From: Ulota crispa
Lineage: Eukaryota; Streptophyta; Bryopsida; Orthotrichales; Orthotrichaceae
Assembly: GCA_963920765.1 (NCBI GenBank)
Contig: OY987246.1
Coordinates: forward strand, 23,073,167 to 23,137,166
Direction: 5' to 3'
Length of the DNA stretch: 64,000 nucleotides
The position numbers were made by a program, and so were the translations under genes. Under the pieces are notes generated by a model that was not told where the DNA came from, did not search any database, and saw nothing but the letters and a program-made list of their open reading frames with translations. Below, piece by piece: positions 23,937-35,200 of this stretch (positions are counted from its first letter, which is position 1; every line of letters starts with the position of its first letter).

Positions 23937-24888
23937 TTAACCCCTACAGGACCAAGGGTGTTTTTTGAGAAAAAATCTCAAAAATTGTTAGCTTTTAGTG
24001 CATTGCCCAAAATTGAAAATATAAACCTTTTTTTTCTCAATTTCAACCGTACAAAAGTGTGTCAAGAAAATAAGTTAATATGTACCAAAAAATTCAGTCC
24101 ATTCAATGCGTGGATTGTAAAATTGAAATGTTTGAAGTGAGAAAAACAGCTATTTTTCATTCCTGCAAAACAAGGTCAGCACACTTTGAGCTTTCCTAGA
24201 GTAAGTTTTTTGCTCTACACAAATTTGAGCTTTTTGACTATTCACAAGTATATGATGTTAGGTTCACTCATGAAAAATTCTAGATGCAAATGTAGAATCT
24301 AGCTTATTCTAAATCACCATGCAATGCAAGGAGGTTTAGTGAATTGGTAATACATTAGTCATTCTTTCATCATTTCTTGTGCAATGAGGAAGTGCTTTAT
24401 TTGAAATTTGAATAGTGAAAAGTTAGAGACAAACATTTGGAATTTGTGAAAATAAGTTTCAAGAGATTTGAATTTATAAATTGAAAGATAATAAGGCTTG
24501 AAGTTAGAGGAGTTTTTTTTTCTTGAAACTACCCAAACATAGTTAACAAAGTTTGACTCCCTTCAAAATGTGATGTGAGAGCTTAATTTTTTTTTTTTTG
24601 ACAATTGTACATTATGTTTTTTTAGTTACATAATTGCCAAATTTCAAAAGTTGATGAGAGTTTTAGCATAAGATTCTCCAAAGATGCCCAAGCTGCCCAA
24701 ATTCTTTTGGGTAACATAACTTTTGAACCAAGCATCCAATTGGAGAAAAAATTACATCTCCACTTATTGGATAAATATTTGCACCTTGTGTAACAATTTT
24801 GAGAACATCCAATAAAATTTGACTTCATATGACCCTACCCAAGTTCTCAAGTGGCTATTGAATAGCCACTTGGTCCTTCAGGGGTTAA
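23937..24888. mobile_element. TTAA-bounded element (family B), copy 5
   Basis: Left TTAACCCCTACAGGACCAAG; right, read inward, TTAACCCCTGAAGGACCAAG. The 20-bp ends agree at 18 positions. About 950 bp, AT-rich, no supported coding region. The same end motif recurs at 56920. Confidence 0.75.
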
Positions 24889-25465
24889 AATTCTAAAAAG
24901 GAAACGTGTCAAGCATTAGTACTATAGAACACTTCAAAGTGAAAAGAAACTTTAGTTGATGCACTTGCACTACCAAGAGCACGACCATGTGAAAAGAAAA
25001 AGAGGCAAATAGCCAGTTATTGAAATTTGAACTAAAAGAAACCTTGAATTGCATGGTTGAGATGCCACAATGAAAAGACAATAAATAAGGTTGGAGTTCT
25101 CTAGAGGCCAAGTTTCTTGTCCGGGGGGTTGAGGCTTGCCAAGGAACTTGACCTCTGAAGAACTCCCTTTACCAAAAGTGTTGCCACATAGGCATTACAA
25201 TCATTTTTTTGTCCATGCTTGAAACTCTCCACTAGACAAATCTTAACCGTGGTGTAAACCCAACCTCAAGAAGAATAAAATTTCCTTCAATCACATTTGC
25301 TCCATTTCCTTATAGTTCTTGACTAATATTCTTCTCCACCATACTGTAAAGGGGCCCTAAGATTTTGGCACATATTTTCCAAAAACAAGATTGGATAGAC
25401 TACCTCCAATTCTCCACTAAAGAGTGGTTTGGTGTACTGCACTTACAAGGGGTGTCATTGCAAAA

Positions 25466-25835
25466 TTAACCCTTAAATGCTAGGCTGATCATTGTGACCA
25501 GCCCAGCTATAGTGATTATACATTGTTTGTCCAATGCCCAGTTATTATAATAATGTTTCTCAAAGTTGCAAAAGTCAATAGTGCATGGTGCCCTCACAAA
25601 AATTGCAAAATTACAACTTGGGACCTAACACCGAGTTTCTAAATCTTATCACAATTTGGGTTACCTAAAAATATGAATGCATTTAATGAGGTAATTTTTT
25701 GCCTTCCACAATGAACCATGTGTTTATGATCACTTATGAAAAAAAATCAAATAAAAAACCAAAATAAATCATTTTACATAGCTTTTTTTCAGACGCCGCG
25801 GATGCAAAACTTCCGCGTTGGCGTTTAAGGGTTAA
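25466..25835. mobile_element. TTAA-bounded element (family B), copy 6
   Basis: Left TTAACCCTTAAATGC; right, read inward, TTAACCCTTAAACGCC. The interior is the reverse complement of the element at 10851-11276 with moderate divergence, so the two are copies of one element. Confidence 0.8.
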
Positions 25836-26292
25836 GTAAACCAGGTTTTTAAGGCTTTATTATTTGGCCCAATGATCTCAATAGACGAAACAAAAAGTAG
25901 GATTTATTAAGTTTCAATAGCTGTAAAAAATTATGAGGTTTTCATACATTTAATGTTTATCAAAAGGATGATGACACCAATTGAATTATGACTACCCATG
26001 TGGTAGGGAAAAAAACGAGGTGGTCTCATTTTACACAAAAAAATGCAGGTGCAACTAAAGTTTAAATAAATGTAAATTCTCGAAATTTTAACAGAAGCTT
26101 CTAAGCATCGGTAAAAAAAAAACAGAGCAAATAGTATCTAAATTCGGCTATTTCTAGGATATTGTAGAAAACCATGTTAGAATCGGATTTTTACCACCCT
26201 TGGCACACACATGTTTGTGGGGTCAGGGTGGTAAAAAGGTCAGCCTTTTTTACAAACAATGGCATTAGTAAGAATTTGCCCCTATTTCGTAA

Positions 26293-26463
26293 CTAAGGTA
26301 GGAAGCTCAAATTCCATTCAGGTGCTACTTACGTTCAGCGTCTATGAGTAAAAACTTGCTAAGCTTACTTAGTAACCCATCAAGATTGTAATAGATATTT
26401 GAAAGAACATGTTACTCATTCCTAAATAGTGAACCCAAACAGAATTAGAGCCTCCTACCCTAG
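26293..26463. mobile_element. MITE family E, copy 3 (short form)
   Basis: Ends CTAAGGTAGGAAGCTC and GAGCCTCCTACCCTAG. The interior (GTAATAGATATTTGAAAGAA, CATGTTACTCATTCCTA) matches 61667-61818. Confidence 0.75.
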
Positions 26464-26851
26464 TCAATTTTATCTTTTACACTCAAACAAAGCCTCCAAA
26501 TCAATGTCAAGGGAGAAGTTTCAACTTCACCAACTAAAATTTAGCATTCCCCATTTTCAATCGGCTTTTCACGGGCATGTGTTGGGTATTTTTCTATATG
26601 TATGATGTAATTTACTATTATCAGATGTTTTTACAAAATCTAGTCAATTTTTCATGGGGGTATAGCTTCAAAATTCAATCGATGGTTTTGTCATTTCTAG
26701 TGGTTGACCTTTATATCACAAGCCGGTTCTCCCCAAATACTGCTTTGAATCCAAACTTGCATTTAAAACTTGCAAATTCAATCTCCTTGTGGTAAATTTC
26801 CAAGCTCTTTACAATGGTTGCCAACATAACCAAATGAAGAATGTGGGCTTT

Positions 26852-28209
26852 ACTGCACACACGTGTTTGTGGGGGCAAGGGTGGAAAATTTTGACCTTCC
26901 ACTTGCGTAGTTTAGCAAGTGATTATGTTTGGGAATATTGATTTGACATTTTGGATTCAAGGAACCCTCGTTGCATCTGGAAGCACGGAAGAGGACAAAA
27001 TAAACCAACTCCAGAAGAGGAGCAAATTAATACGTAAATGGTGTTTGAACAAAATCCTTTACATTTTTGGTAGTCCTTATACTTGTGAAAGTAACAACTA
27101 AAATCGCAAAGTGCTGTCACATTGTGTGACGTCAATCTAGCCAGCAAACATGACACATGGCAATGTTTTCTTTTAGCAACGTGTATTCAAGCTGAGGGCC
27201 TCACACTAGCAACCTCACGTTTGCCTCACACTAGCAACCTCACGTTTGCATCATAGTTAACCACTTAACAATGTTGCTATTTTATATATGCTCTCTTGTG
27301 TTGTATATGGATGGGGCATTTGGGTAGAACATGAATCTTATTGGAGCTGTAAATTTTAGGCCAAGTCACACACATACTATCAATGAACAAGAGATTTTTG
27401 GAGAATTATTGACATTTGTCATAAAACTAGTTTTTCAAGTACTAAATGGTCTTGGTATGAATACAACCAACAATTTTGGTAATTGACATTCTTATTAAGA
27501 GCATCTCTTGCCACCCTTCCATTACCAAGTCCCCTTCAATTGAAATTTGTCCATTTAAGAGCAGATGGCCACTTGTATCTCCAGCACTACACTTCACTAA
27601 ATATGCTTTTTACCAATCACAAGTCACTGGAACTTTCAAAAGCTATAAGTAAGCTATCATTTACTATGACGACTTGCTAAATCCCAAGAGAAAATATAGT
27701 TTGTAGAGGGTTTAGTAACCCCTTCAAATATGGCTTATTTGAGAGGGGAAAGTTAAGGTAGAGGCTAACACACACTAGAATTGATTGCTTACCATCCAAA
27801 AATTAGGGAGGGGGGGGGGCATTGGAGGGTGGCACGAGATACTCTAAGGGCTAGTTTCCATGGGTGATCAGAACCGGAAGCCCATTTAGGATGATCATCG
27901 GTAGAACAAAGAAAAATTTTGAAATCTTCACAACTCATAGAGTTTAGAAAACAACTTCCGATTTTGGATTTAGACCGTTTAGGAATGTAGTTTGACTTTT
28001 GCAAAATCAGAGGTTGAATGTCCAAGCCGGATCCCTCTAGCCCCCATGGTAACCTACCCTAAGGGATTAATTTGTGCTCCCCCTTGGTTCCAATCACTTG
28101 AACATGAGAATGCCCTCACGTGAAACCCTTACCTTGCACTTTTACTTTACGACTGTAAAAAAAAGCTGAGCGTTTCCACCGTGGCCCCACAAACACGCAT
28201 GTGCAGTAT
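26852..28209. repeat. Widely spaced inverted repeat pair
   Basis: ACTGCACACACGTGTTTGTG at 26852 is mirrored by CACAAACACGCATGTGCAGT ending at 28209, with a related direct copy at about 26204. This could delimit a 1.36-kb element (or 2 kb with the outer copy) containing the smaller one at 27498-27845. No target duplication found. Confidence 0.35.
27498..27845. mobile_element. MITE with AGAGCATCTC ends
   Basis: AGAGCATCTCTTGCCACCCT and GGAGGGTGGCACGAGATACT form an inverted repeat of about 27 bp. A poly-G tract lies just inside the right end. Confidence 0.65.
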
Positions 28210-29244
28210 TCCAAATTACCAAGTGCTAGAGGAGCGTAATAAGTTACAGCTTGCTTCTGGAAGGGGCACTCGTGTTACCAAACCCACGGGGGATCGCAAA
28301 CGTTCGCAAAACGTGCGCGGCCGGCGCGACACCCAAGGCAGCTCCCCCGACGTTCTAGAACACCACCACCTCCACCGGCACCAACTCCTCCTGCTCGATC
28401 CAAAGAACCTTCTACCGTGAAAAGCGCGTCCCGAAGTCCCAGGCACGACAGATCCCCCGCTAATCTTAAGTTATTACTCCGCGGGCCCCTCTGCCTCGCC
28501 GGCATTCAAATACCCTTCCGAAGTCGCCAGTCGTCGCCACGCCCTCTGACTGGAACACTGCATGTCCCTGGAAGTACTACTAGTCTACCACTGCCTCCCT
28601 TTTGCAGCAACCCCGACAGTCTGCCTTCCTCTCAAATCTCTCCCCCTCCCCTCCTCCTCAAAACTGCAGCGCTTTTGGTGGGTTTCTTGTCTGGAAATGA
28701 TCTGGTGCAGCAATCAACGCCCCTGATCAGCTGCTGCAAGCTTCCGCCTCCTTCTCTTCTAAATTGCCGTGCACCATAAGATATTTCTACGTTCCTGTAA
28801 GTTAGTATGTAAAAGTAGGGGGGGTATTGGATTTGTGTTGTTGTCCATAGAAGAGCGACGCGCTCAATCGTTCCAGTCTTAGTGATACACAAGTTAGACC
28901 TTGGAAAGGGGGAAGCCGAAATTGCTGTACTTCGCCAACGTCGCTTCGCTAACGTATTTTCGAATTGTCGCCCGAGTCACGCAAATGATGACAAATGATG
29001 AGAAGGGTGTGTGGAGAATGAGAGACGGTGGGTGGTGATGGAGCTGGTACACAGAGCGGAGAAACCAAGGTGGTTTGAATTGGTGGATCGGAGTCGAGGG
29101 AGTCAGAGTACGTGGCTCAGCTTGACGATTAGTGAATGATACCGAGTTTGAGGGTGAGTACCGTGAGTTGGATTTGAGAGGTTATTTTTGAGGGGCTTTT
29201 GCCTTTTCTTGAGAGTTTGGTGGCTGCATTTGAGAGTTTGGGCC
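28180..29244 (+). promoter_or_regulatory. GC-rich upstream/5' leader region of the ABCG gene
   Basis: Base composition switches from AT-rich to GC- and CpG-rich at about 28190 and stays mixed up to the ABCG start codon. Proline/leucine-rich open frames at 28181-28779 lack ATG starts or known motifs and I read them as non-coding. A promoter and 5' UTR, possibly with a leader intron, are the simplest reading. No TATA box or start site can be fixed. Confidence 0.4.
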
Positions 29245-32200
29245 ATGGCGCGGGCAGTGGAGGTGGTGCCGGCGGCGGCAATGGGGGAGCATGGAGGGGA
29301 TCCGGACGTGATGCAATGGAGCGCCGCGGGCGCGGGAGCGAGCGGATCGAGGAGGCTGTCGCAGAGCGGGAGTCGGCGGCTGTCGTACTCGCAGAGCGTG
29401 GGCAACAGCATCCGGAGCCTGAGCGCCAATGTGGGCGGGACGTGGGGGCTGATTGGCATGGTGGACAACCCGCTGGAGCGCGCGTCGAACCACGCGCACA
29501 ACGACGGCGCCATGGACGACGAGGAGGCGCTCAAATGGGCCGCCGTGGAGCGCCTGCCCACGTACGACCGCGTGCGCACCAGCGTGTTCCACAAAGCGTC
29601 GGGGGGCGTGAAGCAGGTGGACGTGCGCGAGCTGTCCCCCTTGGAAACCAGCGAGCTCCTCGACAAGCTCATGCTGGAAACGCAGGATGAGAACAACATG
29701 CTCCTCCTCAAAATGCGCAAGCGCCTCGACAGGTCCGCCATCTCCCATGCCCCATGCTTCACGTCTACTCTCCCTCTACCATTCAAACAAACTAGGGGGA
29801 AATTTCATGAAAGAATATCCCCTGAAATTTGCAATATTCTCATAGATAGATACCCCTGCTTTTTCAGAAAATTTCACAAATACCCTTGGACCATGATTTT
29901 CATAGATACTCCTGAAGTTTGCAATACTTGCATAGATATCCCTGAAGTTTGCAATATTTTCATAGATTCCCCTGCTTCTTTTTCGGAAATTTCACACAAA
30001 TACCGTTGGACCAAAATTTTCATGGAGACCCGTGAAGTTTGCTATATTTTCATAGATACCCCTGCTTTTACAAATATATCACAAATACCCTTGGACCAAA
30101 ATTCTTAGGGGCATTTGTTTGTTTGTTGTGCATGCCACTTTCCTTCTTCCTTTGTGAGCACGCTGCTTCTTTTTAGTTTCATTACATTTCCTTCTTCAAC
30201 GTTGGTCATGAAGAAAGTATGAGCACAACAAATAAATGCCTAAATTTTTTGGTCCATGGGTATTTATAAAATTTCTGAAAAAGCAGGCTAGGGGTGTCTG
30301 CAAATATTGCAAACTTCAGGGGTATCCATGAAATTTTCCCTAGTTTGAATTACTTCCACTCTGATCAGAGTAAACTCGACTAATCAGATTGGTCGACATA
30401 TTTCAGCCTTGTCGCTGACTTGGAAATGCTGTGTGTTGTAGAGTTGGAATTGAGCTGCCTAAAATCGAAGTGCGATATGAAAACCTTTCAGTAGAGGCGG
30501 ATTGCTACGTGGGAAACCGAGCTTTGCCATCCCTGCCAAACGTCTCCCGGAACTTTGTCGAGGTACGAGCATCACTATTCTTTTAAGGGAAAATTTTATG
30601 GAGCACCTTGAAGTTTACCATATTTGTGTAGATACCCCTGGTTTTTCAGAAATTGCCCAAATATCATAATTTCAGGCATTTGTTTTGTTATGCACGCTAC
30701 TTCCTTTATGACCAATGTTTGAGCAAGGAGTACAACAGAACGGCAAGGGAGAAAGAAGTGGCATGCACAACATAATAAACGCTTAAAAATTATTATCCAA
30801 GTGTATTTGTGCAATTTCTGAAAAACCAGGGGTACCAATACAAATATGGGTAAACTTCAGGGGTGTCCATAAAATTCCCCTTCTTTTAAACTACGAAGGC
30901 ATAACAGGAAACTCGTCTTTCAACTTTTCTGCGAGGACGTTGAGATTCCTGACCATGCTTGTTGCTTTTCAGACTGTTTTGGACAAGTTTCATCTGTCGC
31001 TTACCAAGAAGGCGAAGCTGTCCATTCTGGAGAATGTCAGTGGTGTAGTCAAGCCCAGCAGGTTAGTTTCTCCAGTTGCTCTTTTAGCATTCTAGTTCAA
31101 ACGAGCACTTGAAATTCTTTCTTAGTACCGTCGTTAACACCACTTTTAATGCAAACATACCTTGATTTGGGCTTCGAATTCATACACCACAAGGCCACAG
31201 TCTGTTGAAGTAACGCTTGGAAGCAGATTCCGTGAGATTCAGTGAGGTTCAGTGAGATTCAGTTCTTGGGGGTTTGAAAACATAGTCCACATTAAAGGCT
31301 TCCTAAACTTTAGAATGATATGGTTAAATATTCTTGAAGTACTAGGTTTGTGAGGTTTTTTGAGGTTTTACAAGGTTAGCTAGGGTTTTTTTTTTATAAG
31401 ACGGGGCTTTTGCACACAGGATGACGTTGTTGTTAGGTCCACCGGCCTCTGGAAAGACGACGCTGCTCTTGGCGCTGGCAGGAAGGCTAGAGAAGAGCTT
31501 ACGTGTCAAAGGCAAGGTGACGCTCAACGGACACACTCACAAGGAGTTTGTGCCGCAACGCACCGGTGCTTACATCAGCCAACGTGACCTCCACGTCGGC
31601 GAGATGACTGTCCGAGAAACCCTGGACTTTTCTGCCAAATGCCAAGGCAGTGGCACCCGCTATGGTGAGTTGCAATAAATCTACATTTCTGCGTATTTTT
31701 GCATGTTTTTGCATGTTTTTGCTTGTGTTTGAAACACAGCTGAAAAAACCGACTAGTTAAAACCATAGCTCTATTAAGATGTTGAACTTTGACTTAGTAT
31801 CTGCTCGTGAAGATGTGGATTTGTTACGACATTGTTAAGAAATTCCTGGCAAGATATGCTCTAAAGGTAGTCTCCTTGTTTGTGTGAACTTTTCTATAAC
31901 CTTGTTTTTTTCTCAACTCAGAGCTTCTGGAGGAGATAACTCGGAGGGAAAAGGAAGCTGGAATCTACCCTGACGCGGATGTAGATGCGTTCATGAAGGT
32001 GGATTTTTTTTCTGCAGTTTTCTTTTGCTTGTTTACTGTGTTTTTCCTACTGTATGTTGATCTGGGCATGGTTAGAAAAACTTACAATATGCTTAGTTTA
32101 TAGTTTACCTGGCTTAAGAGCTGAGTGTGTGTGTGTGTTTTCACACAGATGGCGATACTTTCAGGAAACCAGCAGAGCGTTGGGACGGATTACACGTTAA

Positions 32201-35200
32201 GGGTGAGCCTCTAAAGCTACTTCAACCAATTCTGTATTTAGTGGCTGTTGCTCCTTCTACGAATTTTTCATGAACAATATTGTTATGGATCCCACATAAA
32301 TAGTCCTTCAATTTCTCCGTGTCATGACAGATTTCATTCAGTGTTGCCAGGTCGTCTTTCATGTGTTTCTCTAACTTTCTGTTATAAAAATCAATGACAT
32401 GTATCCACTGCATGGCCGAGTTCTCTAGTTACACCGTCTATGCCTAGTGTAGTAAGACTCTAAGATTTCTGTCACGTGAGTTGCTGCTGGAAGAACTCTG
32501 CAGCTTTTGCAGTAATTAAGCTTACTAAATGGGGTTCTTTCTTTTTGGGGTAGATATTGGGACTGGACGTGTGCGCTGACACCATGGTGGGTGACGATAT
32601 GCGCCGAGGGATCTCAGGCGGTCAAAAAAAGCGAGTAACCACAGGTACGTACGAGCTGTACTAATTTCCAAAAGTCCTAATATCTTACACATATAAGAAA
32701 AACTCGAGTATGGAAAACTCTTTGTCCAAGAAGCCATAGTTTTTCATGAATCAACTCACGAGAGTTGATATCATGCAACCTCCAATTTGCATGCACACAA
32801 TTCAGCACATCAAGTAAACATTCGTAAGTATTCATAGACATGGTCTTCTCCTTGTACTCCCTCGTAAAGCGAGGGTTTTTGTACCAGTAGTTTATAACAT
32901 GATCAAGTTAGTGCAGGCTAAAGTAATCAGGGAAAATTTCATGGATACCCCTGAGGCTTGCAATATTTGTATAGATACCCCTGGTTTTTCAGAAATTGCA
33001 CAAATACCTTGGACCATAATTTTTAGGGATTTGTTCTATTGTGCATGCCATTTTCTTCTCCCTTTGTGCGCACGTTGCTTCTTTTTTGTTCTATTGCACT
33101 CCTTGCTTCATCATTGGTCACGAAGGAATTAACGTGCACAACAAAACAAAAACCTGAAAATCATGATCCAATGGTATTTGTGCAAATTCTGAACCAGGGG
33201 TATCTATACAAATATTGCAAACTTCAGAGGTATCCATAAAATTTTCCGAAGTATTTGCTGTATTGTACATGTGGCTATGGATTACGAAAATGGGCAGTGG
33301 TTGTATTGAGCGCTGATTTGAAAAATGGGACTTGGAATGTCCGCCAGGGGAGATGATAGTAGGGCCATGTACGGCGCTGTTCATGGACGAGATCTCCACG
33401 GGGCTGGACAGCTCCACCACGTTCTCCATCGTGAAAACACTCGGCCAGTTCACGAGGTTGATGGACAGCACGGTGGTGGTGTCGCTGCTGCAGCCAGCGC
33501 CCGAGACCTTCGACCTCTTCGACGACATCATCCTGCTCTCCGAGGGCCAGTGCGTCTACCACGGCCCCCGGGAACACATCATGCGTTTCTTCGAGTCCTG
33601 CGGCTTCAAGTGCCCCGACCGCAAGGGCATCGCCGATTTCTTGCAAGAGGTGAGAGAGTCTCTTACCTCTTTAAACTGGCTAAACTTCACATGATTGCTA
33701 AACAAAAATATTTTCATGCAGCTAAAAAAAAATGTAAACTTTCCAGTGTTCAGTTTGAAAATTTTAGCTTTTTAGCAGTGTTTTTAGCCACTTGTGCTAA
33801 AAGTGAATCGTTTTTGGGATCACCCCAGGTCTGACCAGCGTTCTTCAAACTGGCTAAATTTGCAGGGTTGCTAACAAAATTTTCATGCAACTAAAAAAAA
33901 AATGTAAACTTTCTAGTGTTCAATTTGAAAATGCAGTGTTTTTAGCCACTTGTGCTGAAAGTGAAAATCATTTTTTGGGATCACCTCAGGTGACCTCGCC
34001 CAAGGACCAGCAGCAGTACTGGACCGACACCCGGCGTCCCTACCGGTACCTGCCGGTGCGCGAGCTGGCCGAGCGCTTCAAGAAGTTCGAAATCGGTGAC
34101 CGGATGTTCCAAGAGCTGGCTGTCCCGTTTCCGAAGGAGCGGAGCCACCCGGCTGCGTTGTGTAAGAAGAAGTTCGCAGGCACCAGAATGGAGCTTTTCA
34201 AAGCTAATTTCAGTAAAGAGTATCTCCTCTACCGACGCAACGCTTTCATCACCGTCTTCAAAACCGTGCAGGTATTTAGATCTACCCTTTGCCTCAAACC
34301 TCCTAGTTCTCACACAACACATTAAAATTCATTAAAAAAAAAAAGACATCAAAGACTTGATTATCGTTGTTTCAATGGGAGGTTTGCACTAGTGAATAAT
34401 GAGAATGGAACAGGCTACTTAATATAGTAGTAGGTTTTTGGGAAAATTTTATGGATACCCCTGAAATTTACCATATTTGCACAGATACCCCTAGCTTTTC
34501 AGAAATTGCACAAATACCATTGGACTGTAATTTTCAAGTATTTGTTCTTTTGTGCATGCCACTTTTTTCTCCTTTGTGCGCACTTGGCTTCTTTTCTGTG
34601 GTCCAAGGGTATTTGTGCAATTTCTGAAAAATCAGGGGTATCTATGCAAATATTGCAAACTTCAGGGGTATCCATGAAATTTCCCCTCGATTTTTTGACT
34701 ATTGTGACATGTGCTTATTGTTGCGTAACTCCCGTTGAAGTGGTAATGTGGGAATGGACACTAAAACCATCAACATTGATTTTAGTTTCCCACCCTCTTC
34801 CACTTGCACTAGTGAGAAGCCCCTCTTGAAGAAACACTACAAAATCCTTGGAATGATTGTTGTGTAGCTTTTTTTATGTTTATCGTTTCATTTTCTGAGG
34901 TATGTTTGTTGTGCAGGTTTGTTTGGCGGCGTTCATCTCCATGACGGTGTTCTTCCGGACGAGGTTGGGCCACGAGACAGTGGAGGACGCCACCGTGTAC
35001 TTGGGAGCGGCGTTCTATGCCATCGTGTGCATCATGTTCGGCGGGTTTGGAGAGCTGGCCATGACCATCCAACGGTTGCCGGTGATCATCAAGCAGCGAG
35101 ACCTGCTCTTCTTTCCAGCGTGGACGTACTCGGTGTCCGCCGTGGTGCTGTCCATCCCGGGCTCCTTGCTCGAGGCAATTGTGTGGGTGGGCATGTCGTA

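Noticed and set aside
28181-28779. Proline/serine-rich open frames upstream of the ABCG gene
   Set aside because: They have no usable ATG start, no domain and no supporting splice context. Treated as promoter/leader DNA.
29182-29748. Long open frames antisense and out of frame to ABCG exon 1 (29103-29786 minus, 29182-29748 minus, 29199-29690 plus)
   Set aside because: They lie on a GC-rich true exon, where stop codons are scarce in all frames. Only the frame starting at 29245 gives the PDR N-terminus and joins exon 2 in phase.
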